NCBI GenBank assembly: GCA_949126835.1
Contig: OX421497.1
Span: 16,489,823 to 16,553,822, forward strand
Source of the DNA: Anisus vortex
Taxonomy: Eukaryota; Mollusca; Gastropoda; Planorbidae
Direction of reading: 5' to 3'
Length of the DNA stretch: 64,000 nt
Shown: positions 1-10,935 of the stretch, in pieces
How positions within the stretch are numbered: the stretch's first letter is position 1
Layout of the letters: the number at the start of each line of letters is the position of its first letter
Position numbers and translations under genes: made by a program
The notes under the pieces: model-generated
What the model saw: the letters and a program-made list of their open reading frames with translations, nothing else
Told to the model about the DNA's origin: nothing
Database searches by the model: none

Positions 1-188
1 AGCATTATATTACGTAATTGTTGTAATTCTGTGTTGGATTCTTAGTAAAGTGCCTTTTTTTCATGCTACATACATTTAATAATTATTGTTTAAAAATAAT
101 AAATATGGCACAGATTGACTATTTGGCTGTTGGCACGCCGAGTGAGTAAGAAATTCTACTTTTGCACTCAAAAGGTTGCCGACCCCTG
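1..188 (+). mobile_element. 3' end of a hAT-type non-autonomous element, cut by the window edge
   Basis: The segment ends in GGTTGCCGACCCCTG, the inverse of the CAGGGGTCGGCAACC terminus found at 9961 and, as variants, at 44067 and 47636. Its first 30 bases resemble 10902-10930, inside the hAT copy starting at 9961. The other end lies outside the window. The hAT assignment rests on the terminal sequence and on the 8-bp target site of a relative at 44067. Confidence 0.55.
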
Positions 189-323
189 CTATATGCATCC
201 ACGATGCAAGAAGAAATTGTACAAAACATCTGCATGGATATGACGATGATCATGCCGTAAAGATGAAATTTTTACCAACTTAAAATAAAACCATCGCAAT
301 TTCTATTCTTGAAAAATGTGCAA

Positions 324-628
324 GACAAATCAAAGTGTGGATGGGTGGCAATAGACAAATCAAAGTGTGGATGGGTGGCAATAGACAAATCAAAGTGTGG
401 ATGGGTGGCAATAGACAAATCAAAGTGTGGATGGGTGGCAATAGACAAATCAAAGTGTGGATGGGTGGCAATAGACAAATCAAAGTGTGGATGGGTGGCA
501 ATAGACAAATCAAAGTGTGGATGGGTGGCAATAGACAAATCAAAGTGTGGATGGGTGGCAATAGACAAATCAAAGTGTGGATGGGTGGCAATAGACAAAT
601 CAAAGTGTGGATGGGTGGCAATAGACTA
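324..628 (+). repeat. 30-bp minisatellite, 10 copies, identical by eye
   Basis: A 30-bp unit containing GTGTGGATGGGTGGCAATAG repeats ten times without visible change. Because 30 is a multiple of three, several frames stay open; these are not genes. In the frame reading VWMGGNR the array runs straight into the LINE reverse-transcriptase remnant that follows, so the unit is probably an amplified piece of that pseudogene. Confidence 0.9.
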
Positions 629-830
629 AAAATGAATACATCAAAAACTGAATTTATTATGTTCGGAGCAAAACAACAAATTAAAAAATGCCAAACAAAT
701 TATCTACTAGTTAATTTAACAATGAGAACATTCATAAAACAACGCAAATAAAATATCTCGGCGTAGATTTAGATGAAAATTTGACCCTCACCAAGGGAGA
801 AATATCAGGACAGAAACTTTCTGGACTAAT
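600..830 (+). pseudogene. LINE reverse-transcriptase fragment
   Basis: After the minisatellite the same frame reads WMGGNRLKMNTSKTEFIMFG, typical of the region following the catalytic motif of jockey/CR1/L2-type LINE reverse transcriptases. Further on, a second frame reads IKYLGVDLDENLTL, the next conserved block, so at least one frameshift separates them. No catalytic YADD motif or endonuclease is present. It is a short dead fragment. Confidence 0.65.
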
Positions 831-1422
831 TATTCTGTTTGAAATTATAATGAACAAAAAATCGTTACTATGATTTTTGTCCATGTGTTGATTTCGAATA
901 CAGAGACGCTAGATCAATTTGGAGTTGTGTCTTTAAGCGAAATTTTGAGAACTGCTGTAAAACTATACTAGAAAGAATGTAAATAAATTGTAGGTGAAAT
1001 CACTTTGATCAATATTGCTCCAAGCATAAGAAGACACAAACCACAGACACAAACAGCTTTTACTGCAAACATTTGTCAAATTGTTGTCTATATAGCCAAG
1101 GACTGGTTTGTTGATAAATATCCTTGTATACCTGAATTGATCATGCATAAACAATGAATAGAAGGAATTTGTCATGATGTTGATTGTGTAGTCATTGGTA
1201 GTTACATGTCTTGGTTTATTTTTCTACACACTTGTAACAACAAAGAATACAATTACTAATAGAACAACAACAATTACAGCTTATGCAACATCATCAATTG
1301 GAACTACAACGACACATAGATAGTATTAACAGCAGCGTGTACAGGGTCATGAAATGAATGTCTACCGGGCCACAGAAAAAAGGAGAAAAGTTCACAGTGT
1401 GTCAGATTATGGTGATGGACTT
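831..1422. other. No recognisable gene; AT-rich
   Basis: Only short chance ORFs are present, with no domain, RNA gene or clear repeat. A run of ACAACAACA-like trinucleotides lies near 1245-1300. Confidence 0.5.
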
Positions 1423-1600
1423 ATCTATATATAAAGTAGACTGTGTGTGTCGATTCCGATTCACATTAGTTAATTTAAAGACACGTGACCTTATTGAGTT
1501 CTAAATTACTTTTGCGATTTTGTTTCCTGCATGTATCCTCTCTTGTGTATGGCGGTCAGATTCCCCGACTGGCATGCAGGTGGCGTGGGTTCGTTTCTAC
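1423..1600 (+). mobile_element. Dispersed repeat, possible tRNA-derived SINE
   Basis: The start (ATATAAAGTAGACTGTGTGTG, then TTAATTTAAAGACACGTGACC) matches 44783-44855, and similarity continues with divergence to about 1600. The copy at 44783 contains TTTAGCTGAATGGTTAGCAT, resembling a pol III A box. Here GTGGGTTCG near 1585 could be a decayed B box. The two-copy repeat is clear; the SINE identity is inferred. Confidence 0.45.
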
Positions 1601-2600
1601 ACTTACAACTTTTATATCATTTTTCTGTAATTTCAACATATACAACAAGATATAAAGCAACATATACAACAACAACAACAACAAATGCTACAGGGGTGGG
1701 GTCGGGGAACCAGAGTCTTACGGCCACAATCCGCCCATGTAAGCATACACGTATACATTTAAAACAGTCTCATCATCGAGTTGAAGTGGTGCAAAGTAAC
1801 TGCAAAAGCCTCTGCAGCACCACGCCTCCCCATCCCAATAACCCCCTATAACACCATGTACACTATACTGCAACTTGCAATCGTTTGCACATTTTAAAAG
1901 TTGGCAGCACGGCGTTTATTACTTTATTTTCTTTGGACTTTTTCCACCATTGACGAAATGTAAATTCCGATGGTGGTGGTGGGGGGGGGGGGGCAGGGCG
2001 TACGTCGAGGGTACAGCGCGGGCGAGCGGGGGGCACTAAGGTTTAACTGGGTGCGCGCATGTTTCATTCTATTTGACACTGTGGATGGTCGGGGGACGGG
2101 GGGGGGGGGGAGGAAGGTGTAATATGCATTGAATGAATTTAGGTTAGTGGGTCAGCCGGATTAAAGGTCGTGCATTGCAGTCAGTTTTCTGAAAAGGAAT
2201 ATTTTTTTTTTCTTTTTATAATCAGCAATTTCTGTTGTAAATATGAAAAATATGCAAGAACTTGCATCTGTCTTTAGACACCTGAGAGTTAAATCAAGGA
2301 ACTGAAGGGATTAAAACAACGTAATGCCTAAAAAATACCCTTTCATCATTTAAGGCTAGCAAGCAAAAGTTCAACAGGATCCTTAACTCTTTCAATCCGA
2401 GCCATAAGGTTCCGGCCTATAGTATGGCACAACGTATAGAAAGAGTTAATCACATGGAGCCAATTGGAATTAAAATATTAACATGAGTACCAGGAACCCT
2501 TGAGAAATAAACAGGTCAATGCCAGTCTCCAGACCTGGGGAGAGAACACAATCTGTGATTTACTTTTGAAAACCTTCGGAGCAGTAATCGAAAGCTTTTC
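1601..2600. other. No recognisable gene; contains poly-G tracts
   Basis: G homopolymer runs lie near 1979-1993 and 2097-2110, with CAACAACAAC microsatellite at 1665-1685. No coding region, RNA gene or transposon end was recognised. Confidence 0.5.
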
Positions 2601-2607
2601 TTAAGCC

Positions 2608-2784
2608 CCACACAACCCACACAACCCACACAGCCCACACAACCCACACAATCCACACAACCCACACAACCCACACAGCCACTTATAGCCCACACAACCC
2701 ACACAGCCCACACAACCCACACAGCCACTTATAGCCCACACAACCCACACAGCCCACACAACCCACACAACCCACACAGCCACT
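2608..2784. repeat. 9-bp CCCACACAA/G minisatellite with a longer-period unit
   Basis: The nonamer CCCACACAA alternates with CCCACACAG, and the spacer GCCACTTATAG recurs, giving a higher-order unit of four to six nonamers. Reverse-strand ORFs rich in Cys, Val and Gly are artefacts of the repeat. Confidence 0.85.
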
Positions 2785-3219
2785 TCTCCCCCTCACCTAA
2801 AGTAACACTCGTGCTTCACAGTATTACAGAAGAAACGTGTGAGAAAACACTAAAATAAATAATTAGAGAAACAGGTTAGGCGATGTCTGGAACTTTCTAT
2901 TCATTTCTTGGAATTCTACTCCTCTTTTTTTTTTTTCATATAGACTCTAATGATTACTATGGCGAGACAAAGTGCAACGATATTTGGAGGAAACAAGGAC
3001 AATATGACATTAGGCGCAGATAATTTCACTGCAGCTGCACGTACAGCCGCACAGCTGCTCTAAACGCTGATTTCTACGTTCAGATCCCTATTTTCTCAGT
3101 CTTTTAGTTCTCCACTTTTAGATCTCTAAGTTCTGTCTTTGATTTTTTAAATACAATTCTCTATTTTCGTGTTCTCTGCGTACTATTTTCTACGTTCATA
3201 TATTTACGCCCTGTTTTCA

Positions 3220-3962
3220 GTGTACAGTTCTCTACGTAAAGTTCGGTTCCGTTATCTACAGATACGTTCTGTTCTCAGTGTAGAGTTCTCTACGTAATGT
3301 TCGGTTCCGTTATCTACAGATACGTCCTGTTCTCAGTGTACAGTTCTCTATGTAATGTTCGGTTCCGTTATCTACAGATACGTCCTGTTCTCAGTGTACA
3401 GTTCTCTATGTAATGTTCGGTTCCGTTATCTACAGATACGTCCTGTTCTCAGTGTAGAGTTCTCTACGTAATGTTCGGTTCCGTTATCTACAGATACGTC
3501 CTGTTCTCAGTGTACAGTTCTCTATGTAATGTTCGGTTCCGTTATCTACAGATACGTCCTGTTCTCAGTGTAGAGTTCTCTACGTAATGTTCGGTTCCGT
3601 TATCTACAGATACGTCCTGTTCTCAGTGTAGAGTTCTCTACGTAATGTTCGGTTCCGTTATCTACAGATACGTTCTGTTCTCAGTGTAGAGTTCTCTATG
3701 TAATGTTCGGTTCCGTTATCTACAGATACGTCCTGTTCTCAGTGTAGAGTTCTCTACGTAATGTTCGGTTCCGTTATCTACAGATACGTCCTGTTCTCAG
3801 TGTAGAGTTCTCTACGTAATGTTCGGTTCCGTTATCTACAGATACGTCCTGTTCTCAGTGTAGAGTACTCTACGTAATTTTCGGTTCCGTTATCTACAGA
3901 TACGTCCTGTTCTCAGTGTAGAGTACTCTACGTAATTTTCGGTTCCGTTATCTACAGATACG
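3220..3962. repeat. 58-bp satellite, about 13 copies
   Basis: A 58-bp unit containing TTCGGTTCCGTTATCTACAG and CCTGTTCTCAGTGTAGAG repeats about 13 times. Variants are mostly CTACGTAAT versus CTATGTAAT, CAGTGTAGAG versus CAGTGTACAG, and two final copies with GAGTACTC. The preceding 3100-3220 holds looser TTCTCTATTTTC-like phrases that may be decayed units. Confidence 0.9.
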
Positions 3963-4055
3963 CTCGTTCCTCCAGGTTTACGTTTGGCTTAACTTTAATT
4001 TGATTAAAATGGGGACATTCTGCCAAGAACAGTTAATCGCCTAAACATAAGATCT

Positions 4056-4262
4056 AATAATATTAATGGTTATTTGTATAGCGCTTCATGCTATCTTAGC
4101 ATGCTCGGCGCGCTCTAGAATATTATTACGTCCACTAGACCCAAAACTCCTGCAGGGCAACGGGGATAGTTGGGCGGCAGAAATAGAAATCGCGACATGT
4201 CGTTTGACAGTCCTGTGAACCAACTGCAGGACCAGACGGTTAGTACCTGACATCAAAGGTAA
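4056..4262 (-). mobile_element. tRNA-derived SINE with a LINE-like 3' tail
   Basis: Read on the minus strand, a head with GCCGCCCAACTATCCCC and CCTGCAGGAG is followed by a tail ending AGCGCTATACAAATAA. The same tail (GCGCTATACAAATA) ends the LINE fragment at 35060, as expected if the SINE borrows that LINE's machinery. Related cores occur inside the hAT MITEs at about 9475-9560 and 34925-34990. The B box is weak, so the tRNA ancestry is inferred. Confidence 0.5.
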
Positions 4263-4423
4263 GCTTAATTTCTATTACATCTTTTTTTAGGGAAAACCAA
4301 ATATTTGTTGAAAATCTGCCACCGTCGATTGTAAGTCAGTAACGTTAATGTATGTCTTTAGGTCAGTTTTTCGGTTTATTGTTTGATTTTTTACTTTAAA
4401 AAACCTCAAAGTTTGCTACTGTA

Positions 4424-4545
4424 GACTGCTCCTGATTGCAAATGTTATTGTCGGCTGTAGACTGCTCCTGATTGCAGATGTTATAGTGGGCTGTAGACTG
4501 CTCCTGATTGCAGATAATATTGTGGGTTTTAGACTGCTCCTGATT
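4424..4545. repeat. About 36-bp tandem repeat, 4 copies
   Basis: TAGACTGCTCCTGATTGC recurs four times at about 36-bp spacing, with diverging ATGTTATTGTGGG-like spacers. Confidence 0.8.
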
Positions 4546-4559
4546 GCTATGCCTGAATA

Positions 4560-5238
4560 TATTAGTGACTGCAGCTGAGGCTATGTGTGCTTTGCTGTAA
4601 AGATAACATTAAAGTAAGTACATGTCATAAACGTGCTATATGGTTTGGGATGTAAATATATCTAGATATACTAAAAAAATATAGTTGAAACAAGTGACAG
4701 ATACAGGGCCGTATTTAGAATTGTGAGGTCCTGTTCCCAAATTTGTGGGGGGGGGGGGGGGGCCTCGTGGCCTCGCCCTGCCTTCCAAATACCTCAGAAA
4801 AGTGCCTTTGATTCATGTTACATTCTGTAAATTCATAAATTATATGTTACGCTTAGCTTGGTTGGACTGGAGCGCTTAAAATTGTAGGGGAATAAATGAA
4901 TTTTATTTTACATTTTCAACGAAAGATTGGGGACGTCATTAAAAAATTGCTTGATGTGTGTGGGCTTCTTTTGTGTGCGGGCCCCTGTTCCAATGGAACA
5001 TGTGAAACATGCCTAAATACGCAACCGGACAGATACAAGTCTACCCAGCGTGTATTAAACTTAATTAAAAATAAAACTAAGAGGCATAAATAATAAAATT
5101 GTCTGTGACATAAACTAATGTGAGAAGGGGAGACTACTACTATATTATTATGCTCTACTTCAAATCAATGTGAATTAATAGAAATTTTACAGTAACAAAT
5201 GCATTTTGTGCTTTTGCTATGCTCAAATATCTCAACTA
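4560..5238. other. No recognisable gene; poly-G tract
   Basis: A run of about 16-17 G lies at 4746-4762. The 65-codon ORF at 4896-5093 has no recognised domain and no other support. Confidence 0.45.
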
Positions 5239-6182
5239 GGGTAACATGAGATAGCGGGGTAAAACGAGACACACGAATTAATGAAAAACAGAAAGTGGGA
5301 GCTCTTTAGCAATGAGTCTAATAAAGAGATCACGTGCAACTGCCTTGTCGGCAAAATTCGTTTTGTTTGGTTGAGCTGCGTGCGTCAGTGAGAGGCAAAT
5401 ATTTCAATTTTAGCTATTTTGATCTATTTTTATGGTTATGATGCAAATGTGTTCATTAAGAACAAAAATACAGATTTGTCAGACAAGAATTAACATTCTG
5501 ATAGATATTTCTGTGGGCTATGGTAATAGATCTATCAGTTTGACCTACTTATACATGGCAGCGTGTGGTTAGGAGGCTACATGAACAAGGTTATGTTGGG
5601 GTAAAACAGGACAAAAAGATGGGGCAAAATGGGAAAATACGGTTAACTCAATAAATCATGTGTGTTTCTTTTAAAACAAACAAATGTCATCTTTTTTGTT
5701 GTGTCATTATTGTCCACCAATTGCATGTTCTGTACACAGAATATCGTGTACATGTCAATGTTATCTTTGATACGACAGGGTTTTTTCCCTTAAGTATCTC
5801 GTTTTACCCCAGGTTCCCCTACTCTGAGAGTGCAGAAAGCTGGGTGGCCTGTCAAGGTGACTGTAACAGGTTGGCACACTACAGCTGAGCAGGTATGGAT
5901 GAAAGAAACAATGCCCCAGTTTTCGTTTGTGCTCTCTGCGACGACTGACATTTGATTTAGCATACCCACAGCGTATGTCTCGTTTTACCCCAGGCATGGG
6001 GCAAAATAGGAAAATACGGTTAGCCCAATAAATCATTTGTGTGCCTTTTGAAACAAACAAATCTCATCTTCTTTTGTTGTGACATTGCTGTTCACCACTT
6101 GCTTGTTCAGTTACATGTTAATGTTATCTTTGATACGACAGGATTTTTTCCCTTAAGTATCTCGTTTTACCGCAGGTTCCCC
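5239..6182. mobile_element. DNA transposon/MITE with TA target duplication and internal repeat
   Basis: The left end GGGTAAC...GGGGTAAAACGAGA is mirrored at the right end, whose complement reads GGGGAACCTGCGGTAAAACG, and both ends abut TA. This fits a Tc1/mariner-like or other TA-targeting element. Internally, 5620-5820 is duplicated at 5998-6182 (shared words ATACGGTTA, TATCTTTGATACGACAGG, CCCTTAAGTATCTCGTTTTA). No transposase ORF is visible, so it is non-autonomous. Confidence 0.55.
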
Positions 6183-6204
6183 TAATTTGTGGCTTCCCTG
6201 CAAA

Positions 6205-6410
6205 TTTGTAGGTGATTGTGTGGCCAGCACTATGCACAGCCGCCATTACTTTACCCTAACTAAGGTCAGGTACCCATCAGAGCTAGGTAGACTCAGGGAC
6301 ACCCTCCAGACCCGGGAAAAAATCCTAGCCTGCACCAGGATTCGAACCCAGGACCAACAGTACGCAAGCCGAACGCGTTGCCGCACGGCCACCGTGCTCA
6401 ATAGCTGAGA
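6205..6410 (-). mobile_element. tRNA-derived SINE
   Basis: On the minus strand it begins GAGCACGGTGGCCGTGCGGC (A-box-like), carries the B box GGGTTCGAATCCTGG, then a body with CCTGAGTCTACCTAGC and GGGTACCTGACC, and ends AAAGTAATGGCGGC...GTGGCCACACA-like. Full or partial copies lie at 62217-62400 (+), 7728-7965 (-) and 26838-26965 (-). The intact B box makes the tRNA origin convincing. Confidence 0.8.
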
Positions 6411-6547
6411 TCAAAGATGAAAGTTTGTAGTACAACAGATTCACTATACATATAGAGAGGTAGATGTCTAGACATTTGAGTCAATTAAAACACTCAATTA
6501 ATATATTTTGTATCTGACATTCCATTTGCTTGGTCTCAATAGTAATT

Positions 6548-6870
6548 GTGCATTCTCCTACGCGGGACCGTCTGCTTGGAATTACCTCCACCTACAGCTT
6601 CGCCAGAGCCCTCGGTTAGACACCTTCAGGAGCCGACTGAAGACTCACCTATTTCGTTAGCAGTATTTGCGTATATATATTTACATTTTCGTCTGTTGTT
6701 CGTTGGCTGTATTCTGTAACTGTCGTTTCAGCGCATAGTACTGTTATCAACGGGATATGCGCCATCATCATCATCATTGGCTCCATAGTCTCGAAAGACG
6801 ATTAGATTTGCGCTCCTGTGATTTGGCCAGCCCTGCAAAATTATGCGCCATACAAGCACCATTATTATTA
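6548..6870 (+). pseudogene. LINE (L2/CR1-like) 3' end with (ATT)n tail
   Basis: The plus strand encodes SYAGPSAWNYLHLQLRQSP followed by a DTFRSRLKTHLF-like end and a stop. This is the C-terminus of the same LINE family as 53247-53978 (SYAGPSAWNHLPLQLRQSP). The 3' part ends GCGCCATACAAGCACC(ATT)n, like the tail near 53130-53160. An extra 60-70 bp (CTCCATAGTCTCGAAAGACG) interrupts the tail. Confidence 0.75.
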
Positions 6871-7214
6871 TTATTATAATTAAATGAAATTTTTTTTTTT
6901 AATTCACAAAATATAAAAAGCTTTACTACAAATGAAAATTCACACTCATCAAGCTTAAGACAAACAGTAATAACTAAATGTAAAAAAAATAAATTGTTTT
7001 ACCTTAAGAATATAGAGAGAAATACTCTAACTCTAATGAAATACGCAAGACGATAACAAAACTTTATCCAAATCCATGAAACTATTGGTCTTTGTTTCTT
7101 TCCTTACCAAGGAATGTTCATAACAGTAGCAAATTACAGTTATAATTACAGATAGCGACGAAGATGACATTATAGTTGGGGGTCGCCACAACGTGAGAAG
7201 CTGTATTAATGGGT
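6871..7214. other. No recognisable gene; AT-rich
   Basis: No ORF, RNA gene or repeat was recognised. Confidence 0.4.
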
Positions 7215-7790
7215 CTCGGCATTAAGGAGGTTGAGAACCACTGCCTTAAACTCTATTTTTTTGGCGTCAGTTTCCATATCTTGCCTTCAGGTGTTTCTTG
7301 GTCGACCTCTTTTAACTTTTGCCCTGGGGGTTCCAAGTGAGCACTGCCGAGTGATACTGTATGCCAGTTTTCTGAGGGTGTGGCCAATCCATTTCCATCT
7401 CTGTTTAGTTCGCTGCTAAAAAGTTTAGAGTTCCAGAATTCTATCCCTGAACTCAAAATTATGAATTTTTAACATCATTGTTAAGCCCATTTATTATGTC
7501 TGGATCGGAAACTTCGAGAATAACAGCCTCCGATGTCAGGAAAATACAGGCATTTGTTAACAGCTGCCCAAAAGAATCCTTAGGAAATGTTGGCCAGAAA
7601 CTATCAGTAGATCAGTAAGGTTTTAACTAACCAGAAGAGAAAAAAAAACAGCACTATTACATCGACAATAGCCCTTGTCAGAATGCAGGATTAGACTTCA
7701 AGGACTCAAGTAAAGAACCCTTAGGACCAAATTGATCATAGGGCGGGAGAAGCAGCGTTCACCAGTTTCTGTGGCCACGCATACGAGGGG
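7215..7790. pseudogene. RTE-like LINE fragment with an internal inversion
   Basis: 7255-7410 matches the minus strand of the LINE 3' ORF seen at 45347-45480 (shared words CAGGTGTTTCT, GGTCGACCTCTTTT, TTCTGAGGGTGTGGCCAATC). 7500-7620 matches the same ORF in plus orientation (ATGTCAGGAAAATACAGGCA, TTGTTAACAG, GGCCAGAAACT). The two pieces therefore point in opposite directions, as produced by twin priming or a later inversion. Many stops; not functional. Confidence 0.6.
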
Positions 7791-7965
7791 ATGTGTGGCC
7801 AGCCCAATGCCTCGCCGCCTTTACTTTACATAAACTAGTGTCAGGTACCCATCAGCACTGGGTAGATTCAGGGGCACCAAATCCTAGCCTGCACCAGGAT
7901 TCGAAATTCGAACCCATAACCTTCGGATCGTCAGTCGAAATGCGGTGCCGCTCTGCCACGGTGTC
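7728..7965 (-). mobile_element. tRNA-derived SINE, degraded copy
   Basis: Shares GTGTGGCCAGC, CGCCTTTACTTTAC, TCAGGTACCCATCAG and ATCCTAGCCTGCACCAGGAT with the SINE at 6205-6410. The left part, CCAAATTGATCATAGG...GAAGCAGC, recurs at 26849-26920, so it belongs to a longer version of the element. The B-box region carries a duplication (ATTCGAAATTCGAACCC). Confidence 0.7.
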
Positions 7966-9029
7966 CAATGAAGGACACAAGACTTAAAGAGTTAAAGACA
8001 TTGCAAGTTTTGTAAACCTTTCTGAAGACTCTTCTTGGTGTATGCAAGACTTTGAGTAGGAGAGAGGGAGAAGAAGGTGTTTCTAAAGGGGAAATACCTT
8101 CTGTATAAGTACATTACAGATGTCATGGCACAATATGAGGGTCATTTCCCGTCTTGCTCTTTTAAGCAATCGGACAAGTTTCAGAGTCTACGAAAACCGA
8201 GAAAAGTGTTGTTTGTTGTTGTTTTGTTTTGCGGGAAAAAATGAACCTCAAACCGAAATCGACGAAAATCGATGTCAAGGAAAATCTGTTGCTTTGGCTT
8301 TACTTACAGGGGACAAACCACACACACACAGGTACACACAGTGGTACACACATGTACACAGTGGTACACATAAACATAACCTGATTTTTCAGCTGCGTCA
8401 TCCAGGTAGGTTATTCCACTATCAATTATTCTCAGAAAGAAAAAAACCGGATCAATATTTCACACAAATATGGATTCTCCGAAGTCTGAGTCCACTGACG
8501 CTGGTATTGTGTTTCTGTTGATAACTATCAACCGACTAGATCTCTACTTACTATTCTCTAGCACCAGAACCGTGTTAAAAATGCCTGAATAGGCGTGTGT
8601 TATCTTTTTGAATATACGAGGTAGATCGACAGAACAATTAACTCGCCAATGATATTTCTCTATGCATCTATTTTTAAGTACTATTAAATGAATGCGTGTA
8701 ATGTTGCGAGTGCGTGTGTAGTAAACTTAACGGATCCAAGTGCTAGGCTGCAAGTGAAGTGTGGAAAAGCACAGAGCACATCTGTGTTACTTCTACTTTC
8801 AGTTTCGATATCGTATAGTTATAGTGTTATCTAGATGCACTGAAGGTAAGCAACTCTTAGTTGTTATTGTTTGTTCTGTGTATATTATATTTAGGCTAAT
8901 TATCTTTACTTTAGCTCTTGTGTGTCATGTGATGTCATTAGAGGCGAAAGAAAAAGTTACCATATTCATAGTGAAACTAATACCATTTCACTGATTTAGT
9001 AGTAGATCTATACTCTTGAGTACTCTAGA
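7966..9029. other. No recognisable gene; short CA-type repeat
   Basis: GGTACACACAGTGGTACACA-type microsatellite covers 8320-8370. ORFs at 8120-8521 and 8761-8994 have no recognised domain, no clear splice context and repeat-derived residues; I do not call them. Confidence 0.4.
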
Positions 9030-9037
9030 CTCTAGAC

Positions 9038-9845
9038 CATAGGTTCTCAACCTTTTTCCGCTCACCGCCACCTTTTAATATTTTTTTTCCGCTCACCGCC
9101 CCCCACCCCAACTTTCTTTTCTTTTAGCGCCCACTCCCCCCCCCTTCCGCAATTTCTTTAGGCGGACTAGACTTTTTGTGTGATTAATTATCTTTAAAAA
9201 AAACTGGAAAGGAAACGTATTGTAAGAAATAAATGGCTTACAGTTTATTACTTTGAAATGATCAAACTGTAAATAGTATTTGAAAATTATATAAATATTA
9301 TATGTCTAAAGAATTTATATGTATATTTTTAAACATTACAATAACTACCCAGTTTGTATGATTACTAATTATCTATACCGCTTAACAATGGCAATATATA
9401 TACATCTTCATTTAAAATACATTAAGGACATCTCGGTTAAACTGAGATCAAAATATCATTAATATTAGCAGTTGTTAGGGCGACAGTGATCGGTCAGCAG
9501 GGTTGACAGTCCAACCACAAGACCAGCCGGCCGCACACTATATTTGCCAAATACAGGCCCCTACTCGATCGAAAAGTCACTGCGATTCCTATTTCTTATT
9601 AATATAATAATATGTAGGCATACTGTTGGGTGATATCAGATATTTAGCAGCACTTGCGTTTACATCACATTTCATCCTCCAAAAACTAATCGATTCAAAT
9701 AGCTGAGGTGTTAAAATATATTAGGTACTTTTGTACCGCCCAAATGCCCTTCACCGCCCCCCAATCGCCCACGGGAATGTCAGCGCCCCCCCTAAAGCTT
9801 CTCACCGCCCCCGGGGGGCGATATCGCCCCCGTTGAGAACCTATG
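9038..9845. mobile_element. hAT-type MITE with perfect 15-bp TIR and 8-bp TSD
   Basis: The element starts CATAGGTTCTCAACC and ends GGTTGAGAACCTATG-equivalent (plus strand GTTGAGAACCTATG). CTCTAGAC sits immediately outside both ends (9030-9037 and 9846-9853), matching the nTCTAGAn target preference of hAT transposons. Both termini are rich in CACCGCCCCC. Relatives: 9861-9960 (5' end only) and a split copy at about 33700-35055 plus 43812-44058. No transposase. Confidence 0.85.
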
Positions 9846-9860
9846 CTCTAGACTCTAGAC

Positions 9861-9960
9861 CATAGGTTCTCAACCTTTTCGGCTCACCGCCCCCTTTTAA
9901 TTTTTTTTGCGCTCACCGCCCCCCCCCCCCCCAACTTTTTTAGCATCCATTCCCCCCACC
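9861..9960. mobile_element. Second hAT MITE of the same family, 5' end only
   Basis: Starts with the same CATAGGTTCTCAACC terminus, again preceded by CTCTAGAC (9853-9860), and is cut at 9961 by the hAT element that begins CAGGGGTCGGCAACC. Confidence 0.7.
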
Positions 9961-10935
9961 CAGGGGTCGGCAACCAAAGGCACGCGTGCCGAAGTTGGCA
10001 TGCACGTCGATTTTCAATGACACGCGAGAGACCTCCAAGAGGTGTTTTTTATTGATAAAAACAACAACAACATTTTCCGGTTCTGAATGAGGAAAACTGG
10101 CTGTTGAAGCCGATGTTTCTGAATGAGGAAACTGACTGTTGAAGCCGATGTTTCTGAATGATAAAACTGACTATTGAAGCCGATGTTTCTGAATGAGGAA
10201 AAATTACTGTTGAAGTCGATGTTTCTGACACATTGCAGTGAGTTGAACTTGCATTTACATTTGCACTGGAATGGATTTGCATTGAAATTGCACATATCTT
10301 GCCCAAAACAATTTCAAAACACGTAACTACATGTACATCCCTAAGTTAAAGAATATATTATTATTGAGATATATTGTTGGGCTTTTTCAGAAGTACATCG
10401 ATTCACTCAAAGCGGAGTTTTCTAATCAAAGGCAAAACTTTCAAAATGATGGACTCATTTTTTTATATCACATGAAGCCAAACTGGTTTGATCTTATTAC
10501 AACTTTTATAGATGTAGAGTGTATATCTTTTTTAAGTAAGGAATATTGGCGATTTTAAAACGGAGCAAGTTGAATTTTAAACATTTAAAAATGTGCAGCC
10601 AAATGTGACCATTTGCGGAAAAAATCTGTGAGGAAGCTGCTTAGGAAAGTCGTCTGCTATTCTCAATTGATTGGCATGCACTCCCTTACTGTCAGTTTTT
10701 CGGTACATCTTACACCAGTGAACATCAAAACTGTTTTAAACATACAAAGAGTTCATCTACACTTGACCGCTCATTAATTGATACAGACTAATTACATTTA
10801 AAATAGTTTTTATGCTCATCTTCTTTAATTAAACATAAATATAATTAAATTTAAAACACATTTATTTGTATTATTAATTTAGAAATATAAGACTTATTTA
10901 ATAGCATTATATTATGTAATTTCTGTAACTATTAA
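9961..10935 (+). mobile_element. Decayed hAT element, possibly with transposase remnants
   Basis: It opens with CAGGGGTCGGCAACC, and its last part (10902-10930) resembles the start of the window, which is the 3' portion of a relative. The conventional CCCCTG end is missing. The plus strand between 10331 and 10558 reads QKYIDSLKAEFSNQRQNFQN, resembling the region of GTF2IRD2/ZBED-type hAT transposases that often reads LKxEFxxRFxDF. Frame breaks follow. The transposase link is a weak family resemblance. Confidence 0.45.
10080..10235. repeat. 35-bp tandem repeat inside the hAT element, about 4 copies
   Basis: TTGAAGCCGATGTTTCTGAA recurs about every 35 bp with small changes. Two overlapping reverse-strand ORFs of 85-93 codons are products of this repeat. 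Confidence 0.8.

Noticed and set aside
6205..6410. tRNA-like A and B boxes as a true tRNA gene (also 62217)
   Set aside because: No cloverleaf closes, and the region continues into a SINE body present in several copies.
8120..8521. 133-codon ORF
   Set aside because: Central part comes from a CA-type microsatellite and no domain or splice support is seen.
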